The notes below the pieces were generated by a model, which was not told the origin of the DNA, made no database searches, and saw only the letters and a list, made by a program, of their open reading frames with translations. A stretch of DNA of 64,000 nucleotides from Dermatophilus congolensis (GTDB lineage Bacteria; Actinomycetota; Actinomycetes; Actinomycetales; Dermatophilaceae), in assembly GCF_900187045.1 (NCBI RefSeq), contig NZ_LT906453.1, positions 2,294,001 through 2,358,000 on the forward strand, read 5' to 3'. Of the stretch, positions 50,948-59,141 are shown piece by piece (positions within the stretch are counted from its first letter, which is position 1; each line of letters opens with the position of its first letter). Both the position numbers and the translations under genes were made by a program.

Positions 50948-51946
50948 ATGCTTCGTCTTTCCGGATCCAGGTGCCAGCGTCCAGGTGCCTCGCGTGCGTC
51001 ACGGTCTGCTCTTGTTCTACGCGCCGGTGTCGCTTTCGCTTTGGTTGCAGCGCTTGCTGGGTGCGGTGGCGATGATTCTTCCCCTGCGAATCAGGGAAAT
51101 AAAACTGCTTCGAAGCCCACTCCCACAGAGGTCAAGCCGCTGGCTTCATGGAGTAAGCAGCCGGTGAAGGTTGGACGTGCGGTTGAAACCAAGTACCAAG
51201 GTCCCAAATCCGGTGTGTCATTCAAAGTTCATGTGTGGCTTCCAACGGATTACGACGAGCCTTCTGCGGCTTCAAAGCGTTACCCGGTAGTTGTTGCATT
51301 TCCTGGCGGTTCTGGCACGACGGGCACGCCGTGGTTCACTCATGGGGGCCCGTCGGCGATTGCTGCTGGGGCTCAGTCAGGTAAGTCGAGTCAGTTCATT
51401 CTCGTGCAGCCGCAGATGCAGATTGACGACGCTCATGACACGGAGTGCACAGACCTTGAAGGGCAACCGAAGGTAGGCACCTTTCTTGGCAAGGATCTAC
51501 CTGAGCTGATTAAGCATGATTTCCGTACCTCCACCTCCCCCACTGGCTGGGGAACAACAGGAGTTTCTTCTGGGGGGTACTGCGCAGCTGTCATTGCGAT
51601 GCATAACCCGAACACTTTCTCCGCAGCTGCGCCCCTGGACGGGTATTTCAATATCGATTCCAATCTCGCAGCAGGCAAGACTCCGGCCGCGAAAGCAACT
51701 GACCCTATGCACGTGGTGCAGACCGCTCCCCCGAAGGTAGCGATTAAGAGCTGGTATGGCACGGGGGCCAACAACGGGGCTTTGTCGAAGAAAAACAGCA
51801 CAGACTTCGCCGCCGTAGTTAAGCCTCCTACAACTTTCGAGATGCAAGAGGTGCCCAATGGAGCCCACTCCTGGACTACGTACACCTCGATCTTGCCTGA
51901 CGTGTTTTCTTGGCTAAGTAGCAAGCTGGACAAGCCTGCAGGCTGA
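50948..51946 (+). CDS. Esterase lipoprotein (alpha/beta hydrolase, esterase D/feruloyl esterase type)
   Basis: A 332-residue lipoprotein. The lipobox LAGC places the modified Cys at residue 39. A Pro/Lys/Thr-rich linker leads to an alpha/beta-hydrolase domain with HVWLPTDYDEP, VVVAFPGGSG (oxyanion region) and the nucleophile elbow GVSSGGYCA near residue 204; GAHSW supplies the likely histidine. It sits between the two SGNH hydrolases on the same strand. The position suggests cooperation on the same extracellular ester substrate. Confidence 0.85.
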   Translation: MLRLSGSRCQRPGASRASRSALVLRAGVAFALVAALAGCGGDDSSPANQGNKTASKPTPTEVKPLASWSKQPVKVGRAVETKYQGPKSGVSFKVHVWLPTDYDEPSAASKRYPVVVAFPGGSGTTGTPWFTHGGPSAIAAGAQSGKSSQFILVQPQMQIDDAHDTECTDLEGQPKVGTFLGKDLPELIKHDFRTSTSPTGWGTTGVSSGGYCAAVIAMHNPNTFSAAAPLDGYFNIDSNLAAGKTPAAKATDPMHVVQTAPPKVAIKSWYGTGANNGALSKKNSTDFAAVVKPPTTFEMQEVPNGAHSWTTYTSILPDVFSWLSSKLDKPAG

Positions 51947-51955
51947 TCCAGCTTG
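51922..51955 (+). terminator. Hairpin spanning the esterase stop codon
   Basis: Arms CAAGCTGGA (51922-51930) and TCCAGCTTG (51947-51955) are perfect complements. The loop contains the palindrome AGCCTGCAGGCT and the stop codon. No T-run follows, so termination is uncertain. Confidence 0.4.
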
Positions 51956-52071
51956 GGCTGTTCCCCTCGGTCATGTCGTCGACATCGCACTGTCGGCGAG
52001 GCATATCCTGTACCTGAACGATCACGTATCGTCGGACCGCTCCCGGAGCAGGATGTCGAAGGGAACAGCCC
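51955..52071 (+). promoter_or_regulatory. Structured leader that can hide the ribosome binding site of the second SGNH gene
   Basis: GGGCTGTTCCC (51955-51965) is exactly complementary to GGGAACAGCCC (52061-52071), which abuts the ATG and includes the AAGGGA Shine-Dalgarno. Just inside, TCGACAT (51979-51985) pairs with ATGTCGA (52053-52059). A competing pair ATCCTG (52005-52010) / CAGGAT (52049-52054) overlaps the second arm, and a small ACGAT/ATCGT hairpin (52018-52032) lies in between. Sequestration with alternative folding is inferred. Confidence 0.5.
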
Positions 52072-52983
52072 ATGAACACACCCGAACCATCTGCGCAGGA
52101 AGAGTCATCGGGTTCATCTATCTATCGGCGTTTTTTCTTCATCGTGATGCTTTGCCTTGCCTGCACTGTGGTCGCTGCCGTTTTTGCGACACAACAGTGG
52201 AATATGTTTAAGCCACGCTCACGCCCTACGAGCGTGCAGGCAACCACTGCGTGGTTCAGCCCTTCTCCGAGCTTCTCAGGCGACAACAGCACCCCCAGCG
52301 CGACTGGCAGCAAGCATTTGTCGATCGTCACTTTGGGAGATTCGGTGCCTGCAGGGATGGCATGCGATTGCGATACATATTCGCAGCAGGTGGCCCAAGC
52401 TCTCTCGCGGCGCCACAACCGTACTGCAGGGCTAGTGAATCTTGCTCTAGGCGGCGCCCGTAGCTCCGATATCGTTGCCCAACTTGCCACTCCTCAGCCT
52501 CGTGCGGATATCACCACTGCGGATCTGGTTTTACTTCAAGTTGGCGCTAATGATTTCAATCCGGAGCAAATCGAAGAATGCGCTAACAATCTCGATCGCT
52601 GTTATGGCGCAGATCTGACTCGTCTTCGCCGAAATATCTCATCTTTAACTGATGAAATATCACGAATAAGTAATTACCGAGCGAAAATTGCTGTTATCGG
52701 CTATTGGAATGTGTTCCCGGATGGCAAAGTCGGATCTCACTACGGCGAGGGCTACCTCAGGGCAAGTGATCGACTAACGCGCAAGGTCAATACTGCCCTG
52801 CGCGAAGCCGCTGGGAAAAACGGGCAGTTTATCGACGCCTACACGCCCATCAAGGGCAAGAACGGCAAAAAAGACCCCACGTCCAAGCTGGCGCCCGATG
52901 GGGACCACTTGGATGCTTCGGGGCACACTGCGCTCGCTAAGGCCATCTTGGCGGCTCTGGGGCCCTCATTCGCAGCAGGCTGA
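52072..52983 (+). CDS. Membrane-anchored or secreted SGNH/GDSL hydrolase (paralogue 2)
   Basis: A 303-residue paralogue of the 50064 gene. An N-terminal cytoplasmic tail is followed by a membrane segment (residues 21-40) and a Ser/Thr/Pro-rich linker (45-80). Block I GDSVPAG carries Ser91, block III is GANDF and block V is DGDHLDASGH. The CDC, ECANN and RCYG cysteines align with paralogue 1, and both share YWNVF.DG and SDRLTRKVN-type segments. ATG start with GAAGGGA upstream, which lies inside a leader stem. Confidence 0.85.
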   Translation: MNTPEPSAQEESSGSSIYRRFFFIVMLCLACTVVAAVFATQQWNMFKPRSRPTSVQATTAWFSPSPSFSGDNSTPSATGSKHLSIVTLGDSVPAGMACDCDTYSQQVAQALSRRHNRTAGLVNLALGGARSSDIVAQLATPQPRADITTADLVLLQVGANDFNPEQIEECANNLDRCYGADLTRLRRNISSLTDEISRISNYRAKIAVIGYWNVFPDGKVGSHYGEGYLRASDRLTRKVNTALREAAGKNGQFIDAYTPIKGKNGKKDPTSKLAPDGDHLDASGHTALAKAILAALGPSFAAG

Positions 52984-53008
52984 GCAATCTGACCTCTACT
53001 CACACACA

Positions 53009-53055
53009 AAAAAGCGTTTTGTCTTAGATGCATGATCTAAGACAAAACGCTTTTT
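53009..53055. terminator. Bidirectional terminator between SGNH 2 and rpmF
   Basis: A perfect 21-bp stem (53009-53029 with 53035-53055) and a five-base loop. A-runs and T-runs at the ends give a U-tract in both directions for the two convergent genes. Confidence 0.95.
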
Positions 53056-53066
53056 CGTCACCGCAC

Positions 53067-53228
53067 TCAGCGGAGAAGACCGCGCTGTGCTGCCTTGACG
53101 AGGTGACGGGGCACCTGAAGCTGCTCGCCGTCAACCTGCACTGCCACCAGGTCAGGAACGCTTGCCTTCCACTGCGACCTGCGGTGACGGGTATTGGAAC
53201 GAGACATTTTTCGCTTGGGGACTGCCAT
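53067..53228 (-). CDS. rpmF: 50S ribosomal protein L32, cysteine-free form
   Basis: A 53-residue protein beginning [20 protein letters not shown] and ending [10 protein letters not shown]. It has no cysteine, so it does not bind zinc through the CxxC pairs found in other L32 proteins. It follows the CobW-like gene by 67 bases in the minus-strand arm of the zinc-starvation cluster. Confidence 0.93.
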   Translation of the reverse strand: MAVPKRKMSRSNTRHRRSQWKASVPDLVAVQVDGEQLQVPRHLVKAAQRGLLR

Positions 53229-53295
53229 GGTTTCTTCCTTCGAGAATCAATCAGTTGCGTACTGTGCGGAACCATCTTGCCCGCTTGTTCGGGTT

Positions 53296-54363
53296 CTAGG
53301 CTACGTCGCGCCGTTCTCCAAGCCATGGATCATAGTCGTCCGGGCGCCCTGCCCAACTGTTGAGCCCGGCTGCAAGTTCAGCATCGGTAAGTAGAGCAGC
53401 TTCGAACGCGGCTTGCGCTTCGGTGGGGTCACCGTCGACGCCAGTGATGACTAAGCGGGTAACTGGATCGACTCCAGCTTCCTGCCATGTCATGTGCGTG
53501 CCGATACTGATCTGCCCTCCGGCGGAATCAAATTGGCAGACTGCCTCCGGGCGAGTGGGGAGCCAAAAAACACCTCGCCCGCGGCCCGGGGTACCACCAA
53601 GACCTTCAAAGTTTTCACGCAACCGGTCCGGATGGCATGGACGCCATGAAGAAAGCTCCACAGTCCACACGCCGTGGGCATCTGCAACGCCGGATGGAGC
53701 AGCTACCAGAGGGTCTCCTCGATGCTCCACTTCCTCCTGAGGCAGGGGATCCAAAAGGCTGGATGCCTGCAGCTCACATACCGGAACAGGGGCTGCACCC
53801 CCTGGGTGCATATGACGAAGAACGGTTTCCTCGGCTTGCGCTACAGGCCCTGCAGTGACGACAACGTCGGCGCACTCAATTTGGCGCGCCAACACCTCCC
53901 CCAAGGCTCGATCATCGTCGGCCCCGAAGCCGAGGTCACGCTCACTGAGCAAGTCGTCGCCGCAGAGGTCCCACATCACTTCTTCACCGTCCACTGCGGC
54001 TACGACACGTCCGACCTTGCACATCCCCTCTTCAGCAAGCTCAGCCAATGCACGCAGAGCAGGCACTGGTTCAGCACTCAAAGGAAGTGCGAGCACGATC
54101 ACCTCGGGACGGCGCATGAGGACCTCCCGAATAGCCGGGATGATGTCTTCGCGCAAAGCGCATCCAAGGCATGCATGCGCCAGGGGGATGCTGCGGTCAT
54201 CGATGACACCGTTGCCGTCAGCGATGACCCGCCGCAAGATCCCCGCATCGGGATCGATGTCGTGTCGGACAAGCACCGCGCCTGGGATATCAAGCAGCAA
54301 CCCACCGGTAACAGTGGAGCGCATAGACTCGTTAACCGCGGCGCAGGTGATGACTGTCGTCAT
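53296..54363 (-). CDS. CobW/COG0523-like protein lacking GTPase motifs
   Basis: A 355-residue relative of the zinc metallochaperone GTPases. The metal-binding segment is recognisable as [11 protein letters not shown] (family CxCC-like) near residue 64, and the C-terminal CobW domain as [20 protein letters not shown] with [10 protein letters not shown]. However, the N-terminus ([17 protein letters not shown]) lacks the GxxGxGKS P-loop, and neither an NKxD motif nor a normal Walker B is seen. Genes of this kind accompany C- ribosomal paralogues in actinobacteria. A zinc-handling role without GTP hydrolysis is inferred. The start overlaps rpmE2 (ATGA). Confidence 0.8.
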   Translation of the reverse strand: MTTVITCAAVNESMRSTVTGGLLLDIPGAVLVRHDIDPDAGILRRVIADGNGVIDDRSIPLAHACLGCALREDIIPAIREVLMRRPEVIVLALPLSAEPVPALRALAELAEEGMCKVGRVVAAVDGEEVMWDLCGDDLLSERDLGFGADDDRALGEVLARQIECADVVVTAGPVAQAEETVLRHMHPGGAAPVPVCELQASSLLDPLPQEEVEHRGDPLVAAPSGVADAHGVWTVELSSWRPCHPDRLRENFEGLGGTPGRGRGVFWLPTRPEAVCQFDSAGGQISIGTHMTWQEAGVDPVTRLVITGVDGDPTEAQAAFEAALLTDAELAAGLNSWAGRPDDYDPWLGERRDVA

Positions 54364-54629
54364 CGACCCTCCTGGCCACCTGCACGTCGCTTGCCGTAAC
54401 GGCGGTTGAACTTTTCAACACGTCCCTGAGTGTCAAGAACACGGTTGCGGCCGGTCCAGAATGGGTGGCTTGCGGAGGAGACGTCGACATCAACGACGGG
54501 GTACGTGTTACCGTCCTCCCATTCGATTGTATTCTTAGGTGTAGCGGTCGAGCGGGTAAGGAATGCATACCCCGCGTTGTTGTCACGGAAGACGACGGGG
54601 TGATAGTCGGGGTGGATTCCCTGTTTCAT
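54360..54629 (-). CDS. rpmE2: 50S ribosomal protein L31 type B (cysteine-free)
   Basis: An 89-residue protein starting [16 protein letters not shown], with FLTRST and [20 protein letters not shown]. It lacks the CxxC pair of zinc-binding L31. It is the first gene of the minus-strand arm, with AGGAGATC before its ATG, and faces rpmB across the Zur-like site. Confidence 0.96.
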   Translation of the reverse strand: MKQGIHPDYHPVVFRDNNAGYAFLTRSTATPKNTIEWEDGNTYPVVDVDVSSASHPFWTGRNRVLDTQGRVEKFNRRYGKRRAGGQEGR

Positions 54630-54646
54630 GTGATCTCCTGTACCTT

Positions 54647-54665
54647 AATGCGAACGATTATCATT
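54647..54665. promoter_or_regulatory. Zur-like operator between rpmE2 and rpmB
   Basis: Bases 54647-54665 (AATGCGAACGATTATCATT) form an imperfect palindrome with the core TG-N2-AA-N3-TT-N2-CA, close to the actinobacterial Zur box. It lies 17 bases before rpmE2 and 18 bases before rpmB, in the only gap between the divergent operons. Derepression in zinc starvation is inferred from the gene content. Confidence 0.7.
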
Positions 54666-54683
54666 CCTAGCATAGGAGGTCCC

Positions 54684-54920
54684 ATGAGCGCACGCTGCCA
54701 GGTCACGGGCGCAACGCCTCAGTTCGGAAATTCAGTTTCACACAGTCACCGACGCACAAAACGTCGTTTTGACCCGAACATTCAGCGCAAGCGTTACTGG
54801 GTGCCCAGTCTCGGACGCCACGTCACGATCAACCTTTCCGCAAAAGCTATCGGCATTGTCGACCGCCGTGGAATCGACGCCGTGGCCGCTGAACTCATCG
54901 CGAAAGGAGAACGTATCTAA
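54684..54920 (+). CDS. rpmB: 50S ribosomal protein L28, alternative form without zinc knuckle
   Basis: A 78-residue L28 ([22 protein letters not shown]...). Only one cysteine remains of the usual CxxC pair, so the zinc site is lost. The ATG at 54684 follows a perfect AGGAGGT. It is the first gene of rpmB-rpmG-rpsN-rpmJ, whose first three genes overlap. Confidence 0.95.
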   Translation: MSARCQVTGATPQFGNSVSHSHRRTKRRFDPNIQRKRYWVPSLGRHVTINLSAKAIGIVDRRGIDAVAAELIAKGERI

Positions 54921-55087
54921 TGGCAAAGAGCAACGAGATCCGACCGATCATCAAGCTCCGCTCCACCGCCGGAACTGGATACACCTACGTCACGCGCAAG
55001 AACAAGCGCAATGACCCTGACCGCATGCATCTCACCAAGTACGACCCCATCGTGCGCCGCCACGTGGAATTCAAAGAGGAACGCTGA
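54920..55087 (+). CDS. rpmG: 50S ribosomal protein L33, cysteine-free (C-) form
   Basis: A 55-residue protein starting [20 protein letters not shown] and ending EFKEER. None of the four zinc cysteines seen in the copy at 34582-34752 is present. Its ATG overlaps the rpmB stop (TAATG) and its stop overlaps the rpsN start (TGATG). Confidence 0.96.
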   Translation: MAKSNEIRPIIKLRSTAGTGYTYVTRKNKRNDPDRMHLTKYDPIVRRHVEFKEER

Positions 55088-55392
55088 TGGCTAAGAAAAG
55101 CAAGATCGCCAAGGATGCGCAGCGCCGCGAAATCGTCGCTCGCTACGCTGACCGCCGCGCTGAACTGAAGCGCACGATCCTCTCGCCGCAGAGCTCGCCC
55201 GAGGAGGTTTCCGACGCAGTCAAGGCCCTGGCAAAGCTGCCCCGTGACTCCTCCCCCACCCGTTTGCGCAACCGCGACGTGGTTGACGGACGCCCGCGCT
55301 CCGTCTACCGGAAATTCGGCCTCTCCCGCGTCCGCCTGCGCGAAGAAGCCCACGCAGGCAACCTGCCTGGCGTTACGAAATCCAGCTGGTGA
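55087..55392 (+). CDS. rpsN: 30S ribosomal protein S14, cysteine-free (C-) form
   Basis: A 101-residue long-form S14 without cysteine: the positions of the knuckle read [20 protein letters not shown]. The C-terminal 7 residues equal those of the C+ copy at 6406-6591. It replaces the zinc form under zinc limitation in bacteria with such pairs. Confidence 0.97.
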   Translation: MAKKSKIAKDAQRREIVARYADRRAELKRTILSPQSSPEEVSDAVKALAKLPRDSSPTRLRNRDVVDGRPRSVYRKFGLSRVRLREEAHAGNLPGVTKSSW

Positions 55393-55418
55393 CAGAAACA
55401 CCCTTTTAGGAGACTCTC

Positions 55419-55541
55419 ATGAAGGTCCGCGCCTCCATCCGCTCGCTGGCAGCAGCTCCCGGATCCAAGGTGGTTCGCCGCCGTGGCCACCTCTACGTCA
55501 TCAACAAAGCGAACCCTCGCTTCAAGGCACGCCAGGGCTGA
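55419..55541 (+). CDS. rpmJ: 50S ribosomal protein L36, cysteine-free form (YkgO-like)
   Basis: A 40-residue protein reading [20 protein letters not shown] and ending NPRFKARQG. The CxxC-CxxxxH zinc ligands of normal L36 are absent. TTAGGAGA precedes its ATG, 26 bases after rpsN. It is the last gene of the plus-strand arm. Confidence 0.95.
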   Translation: MKVRASIRSLAAAPGSKVVRRRGHLYVINKANPRFKARQG

Positions 55542-55568
55542 GTAGCAGCCTCGTGGGCACGATAGCGC

Positions 55569-55603
55569 GAGCCCCGGACCGACAAGACGTCGATCCGGGG
55601 CTC
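55569..55603 (+). terminator. Hairpin after the zinc-starvation operon
   Basis: GAGCCCCGGA (55569-55578) and TCCGGGGCTC (55594-55603) are perfect complements, 27 bases after the L36 stop. AAATAAT follows rather than a T-run, so termination efficiency is uncertain. Confidence 0.55.
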
Positions 55604-56154
55604 AAATAATGCGCACAGACCCGCCATAAACGCCCCAGGAGCTCTCCAGAGCCACCAGAGCCACCTTTGCTCCTTTCAGATGCTTTCGACTACCTGCAAC
55701 GCCTCGGTAAGGCTTTGCAACGCTTGGCAATCAGACCTACAGCTCACAGCACGCAATTCCGTTTTCCTTGCTGCTGCTCCAAGGTCAGCGAAGCGATACA
55801 CGAAGCCAAAAAATTGCCGGATTACCTATTAGCCAACGCTGCAAAAAGATTCAGTAATCAATAGCTCGACTCGCCTTTGCTTCCTCATGCCGTTATCACA
55901 TGAGAAAGCACTCAGAATCCATGAATTTATTTTGAGCACAGGAAGATTCCCCACTTAACTTGAATCAATAGGGCTTTCGTTTGCTCAGAAAATTTATTCC
56001 TTAATTCCCCAGACTGCTTCTCAAGCAAGAATTTTCATGCAGCATGAACCAAAAAGTTACCGGCTTATTGGTTCTCATAACTTTGAGGCACCATTAGCAG
56101 TCACACAGACATCTCCACCGCTGCACATCTGACCGCCTCAATACCCGCGCTTCC
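55604..56154. other. AT-richer stretch with no convincing gene
   Basis: About 550 bases between the L36 hairpin and the repeats near tRNA-Tyr. The base composition is distinctly more AT-rich than the surroundings from about 55850 to 56060. The only open frame of note (55667-55864, plus strand, 65 codons) has no recognisable family and no good Shine-Dalgarno site. No tRNA or known RNA fold was recognised. Confidence 0.5.
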
Positions 56155-56186
56155 GCTGCGCACTAGAAAAGCTGCGCACTAGAAAA
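56155..56186. repeat. 16-bp perfect tandem duplication
   Basis: GCTGCGCACTAGAAAA occurs twice in direct succession (56155-56170 and 56171-56186), directly beside the long inverted repeat at 56197-56250. Confidence 0.95.
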
Positions 56187-56196
56187 CATGAGGCCA

Positions 56197-56250
56197 TGCA
56201 CGAAGAGAGTCAGGTTTAACGTTTCCGTTAAACCTGACTCTCTTCGTGCA
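56197..56250 (-). terminator. 24-bp perfect inverted repeat downstream of tRNA-Tyr
   Basis: Arms 56197-56220 and 56227-56250 match without a mismatch around a six-base loop. The stem begins four bases after the encoded CCA of tRNA-Tyr. It would end the tRNA transcript, but ATGGCC rather than a U-tract follows directly; a TTTTC lies about 16 bases further. Confidence 0.7.
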
Positions 56251-56254
56251 CTCC

Positions 56255-56338
56255 TGGTGGCTGGTCAAGGATTCGAACCTTGGTAGCTTGCGCGACGGAT
56301 TTACAGTCCGCTCCCTTTGGCCGCTCGGGCAACCAGCC
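56255..56338 (-). tRNA. tRNA-Tyr (anticodon GTA)
   Basis: An 84-base class II tRNA including an encoded CCA. The acceptor GGCTGGT pairs with ACCAGCC. The anticodon stem CGGAC/GTCCG-type loop holds GTA. The long variable arm and T arm AAGGTTCGAATCCTT are typical. It is the only tRNA in the window with CCA encoded. Confidence 0.94.
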
Positions 56339-56506
56339 GTGTCGGTGCGAGTACGACGATAGCAGGACGTTCGTTTCACAGACAAACCGGCACCTCGCCC
56401 ACACACCTACCCCCTCTCATTTCCCGTGGGGCACGTTCACCACCCCCCGCACGTTGACTAACCTCAGCCCTAACAAAGTTTCACCTACCAGCACGAGGAG
56501 CCCCCC

Positions 56507-57001
56507 ATGGCAGACAGCTCATTCGACATCGTCAGCAAAGTCGACCACCAAGAAGTCGCCAACGCCGTCAACCAAGCCGCCAAAGAAATCTCTCAACGCT
56601 ACGACTTCAAAAACGTCGACGCCTCCGTCGACCTCTCCGGCGAAACCATCACCATGAAAGCCAACTCCGAAGAGCGCTGCCTCGCCGTCCTCGACGTCCT
56701 CCAAACCAAGCTCGTCAAACGCGGAGTCTCCCTCAAGTCACTCGACACCGGTGACGGCACCCCCAAAGCCTCCGGCAAGATCTACCGCCTCGACGGCGCC
56801 CTCAAAGACGGCATCAGCCAAGAAAACGCCAAGAAAATCAGCAAACTCATCCGCGACGAATTCGGCAAAACAGTCAAACCCGTCATCCAAGGCGACGAAC
56901 TACGCGTCAGCTCCAAAAGCCGCGACGACCTCCAAGCCGTCCAACGCATGCTCAAAGAATCCGACCTCGACGTCGCCCTCCAATTCACTAACTACCGCTA
57001 A
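56507..57001 (+). CDS. YajQ family nucleotide-binding protein (UPF0234)
   Basis: A 164-residue protein with two ferredoxin-like halves. Typical segments are [20 protein letters not shown] at the start, RYDFKN, and [25 protein letters not shown] in the second half. Family members bind nucleotides, and one Xanthomonas member binds cyclic di-GMP; the role here is unknown. ATG start with GAGGAG upstream. The asparaginase starts nine bases after its stop. Confidence 0.93.
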   Translation: MADSSFDIVSKVDHQEVANAVNQAAKEISQRYDFKNVDASVDLSGETITMKANSEERCLAVLDVLQTKLVKRGVSLKSLDTGDGTPKASGKIYRLDGALKDGISQENAKKISKLIRDEFGKTVKPVIQGDELRVSSKSRDDLQAVQRMLKESDLDVALQFTNYR

Positions 57002-57010
57002 CCAAACAAC

Positions 57011-58030
57011 ATGAACATCCCCACCCCGCAGGCACGCCCGCGGGTCCTGATCGTGGCGACCGGCGGCACCATCGCCGGCTCGTCGGCCGCCGCGACCGGA
57101 CACCGCTACACCGCCGGCGTCCTGAACATCACCGAACTCACCAACGCGATCGGCCCCATCGGCAACCACGTCGACCTCACCGCCAAACAAGTCTTCTCCA
57201 TCGACTCCACCGAGATGACACTCGCCGACCGCATCACCATCGCCCACACCATCCACACCGAACTCACCCACGCCACCCACCAAGGCACCCCCTACAACGG
57301 CGTCGTCGTTACACACGGAACCGACACCCTCGAAGACACCGCCTTCTGCCTGCACCACCTCCTGCCCGCCCAAACTCCCATCGTCATCACCGGAGCCATG
57401 CTCCCCGCCGACGCCCCCGGCGCAGACGGCCCTGCCAACCTCACCGACGCCATCACCATTGCTGCCTCACCCCACGCACAGGGATGTGGCACCCTCGTCG
57501 CCTTCGCCGGACGCATCCACACCGGCCGCGACGTCACCAAACGCTCCGCCTCCCGCATCGACGCATTCACCTCCAACCACGGCCCCATCGGAGAAACAGT
57601 CGGCGGACACCCCTACCGCCTCACCCCACCCCCCACCCCAGCAGGACAATTCCCCATCACCCAACTCCCCTACACCCTGCCCCGCGTCGACATCGCCATC
57701 GGCCTACCTGAAAACGCACCGACCAACCGCGCCATCATCAACACCGCACCCGATGGGCTCATCTACATCGGACCCGGCAGCGGCAACGTCGACACCGCCA
57801 ACGCAGACATACTCGACCAAGCCAGCAACAACGGCATCAAAATCGTCCGCACCTCACGCACCGGAGGAGGCATCACAGATCACAACGGCGCCATCAACGA
57901 CACCGAACACAACTGGATAGCCGGCGCAGGCCACCCCTGGCACAAAGCCCGCATCCTGCTCACCCTCGCCCTAGCCAACAACCCCACAGCAACCACCACC
58001 GAACTGCAACACCTCTTCAACCACTCCTAA
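57011..58030 (+). CDS. L-asparaginase
   Basis: A 339-residue amidohydrolase converting asparagine to aspartate and ammonia. The two catalytic threonine motifs are ATGGTIAGS (residues 16-24) and VVTHGTDTLED (around residue 100). The GADGPANLTDA and the C-terminal half are complete. No signal peptide, so it is probably cytoplasmic. No Shine-Dalgarno is visible, which suggests coupling to yajQ. It converges with htpX with seven bases between stops. Confidence 0.92.
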   Translation: MNIPTPQARPRVLIVATGGTIAGSSAAATGHRYTAGVLNITELTNAIGPIGNHVDLTAKQVFSIDSTEMTLADRITIAHTIHTELTHATHQGTPYNGVVVTHGTDTLEDTAFCLHHLLPAQTPIVITGAMLPADAPGADGPANLTDAITIAASPHAQGCGTLVAFAGRIHTGRDVTKRSASRIDAFTSNHGPIGETVGGHPYRLTPPPTPAGQFPITQLPYTLPRVDIAIGLPENAPTNRAIINTAPDGLIYIGPGSGNVDTANADILDQASNNGIKIVRTSRTGGGITDHNGAINDTEHNWIAGAGHPWHKARILLTLALANNPTATTTELQHLFNHS

Positions 58031-58037
58031 CCCACCA

Positions 58038-58898
58038 CTACTGCCCCATACGCCGCGCCATCTGCTGCAAACGACCGATCCGATCAGCCATCGGCGGGTG
58101 CGTTGAAAACAACTGACCGATGTCCTCAGCCCTAAACGGACTAGCAATCATCATGTGCGACGAATTCTTCAGCTCCTGCGTCGGCTCCAACGGCGCCAAC
58201 GACACACCCGTGCTCAACTTATTCAACGCACTCGCCAGTGCCATCGGATCCTGAGTCAACTTCGCCCCATCCTCATCAGCGTCATACTCGCGCGTACGAC
58301 TAATCGCCATCTGAATCACCGCCGCAGCCACCGGCGCCAACAACGACAACGCCAACAAAGCCAGCGGGTTCGGCCGATTCTCCCGATCACCCCCACCAAA
58401 AATCATCAATCCCTGCGCCACACTCGTAATCACACCCGCCAACGCGCCAGCCACCGACGACGTCAAAATGTCCCGGTTGTACACATGCATCAGCTCATGC
58501 CCCAGCACCCCCCGCAACTCACGCTCATCCAACAACGCCAAAATCCCCTCCGTGCAACACACCGCCGCATTACGAGGATTGCGACCCGTGGCAAACGCAT
58601 TCGGAGCCTCCGTCGGAGACACGTACAACTCCGGCATCGGCTGCCCAGCCCGCTGCGACAACTCCCGCACAATCCGATACATCGCCGGCTGGTCACTCTC
58701 ACTCACCGGATACGCATGCATCGAACGCAGCGCCAACTTCGCACTGTTCCAATACGAATAAAACGTCGTCGCCACCCCCACCAACGCAAACAACCAAATA
58801 AAACGGCCGCCACCAACAACCGAACCCAACCCAAGCAACACCGCGAAAATCGCGCCGAACAAAACCGCCGTCTTCAAACCGTTGTAATGCGAATGCAT
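58038..58898 (-). CDS. htpX: Membrane zinc metalloprotease HtpX
   Basis: A 286-residue M48 protease for membrane-protein quality control. Two N-terminal membrane segments precede the catalytic HELMH (residues 134-138); two more follow, with the third zinc ligand in [11 protein letters not shown]. The frame is open 25 codons upstream of the ATG at 58898; this ATG gives the family N-terminus ([12 protein letters not shown]). It is divergent from korA with about 243 bases between. Confidence 0.93.
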   Translation of the reverse strand: MHSHYNGLKTAVLFGAIFAVLLGLGSVVGGGRFIWLFALVGVATTFYSYWNSAKLALRSMHAYPVSESDQPAMYRIVRELSQRAGQPMPELYVSPTEAPNAFATGRNPRNAAVCCTEGILALLDERELRGVLGHELMHVYNRDILTSSVAGALAGVITSVAQGLMIFGGGDRENRPNPLALLALSLLAPVAAAVIQMAISRTREYDADEDGAKLTQDPMALASALNKLSTGVSLAPLEPTQELKNSSHMMIASPFRAEDIGQLFSTHPPMADRIGRLQQMARRMGQ

Positions 58899-59141
58899 GC
58901 CGGTGCAACGCCCCACCACACAATCCTGTTCCACCCAACGCATACACCCCCACGTTCCACCGACAACACCCAACTGAGGCCAAGTGGACTAGCGTTAACC
59001 CCAAACGCCGTGTCACCACCCGGACCACGCAACGCCGCCACCACACCCCACGCGCAGCGCTGCACACACCACCGGGAACGACACGGCACTGCCATGCCCC
59101 CACGGGCCCCACACAACATCGAGAGCCTGGTGACATCCCCA

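Noticed and set aside
55667-55864. Possible 65-residue protein in the gap after the zinc-starvation operon
   Set aside because: No homology I can recognise, no clear Shine-Dalgarno, and atypical codon use. Left as unannotated gap.
58155-59129. Open frame of over 300 codons upstream of korA
   Set aside because: It is antisense to htpX and yields an Arg/His/Gln-rich sequence. KorA similarity begins at the ATG at 59142 or GTG at 59130.
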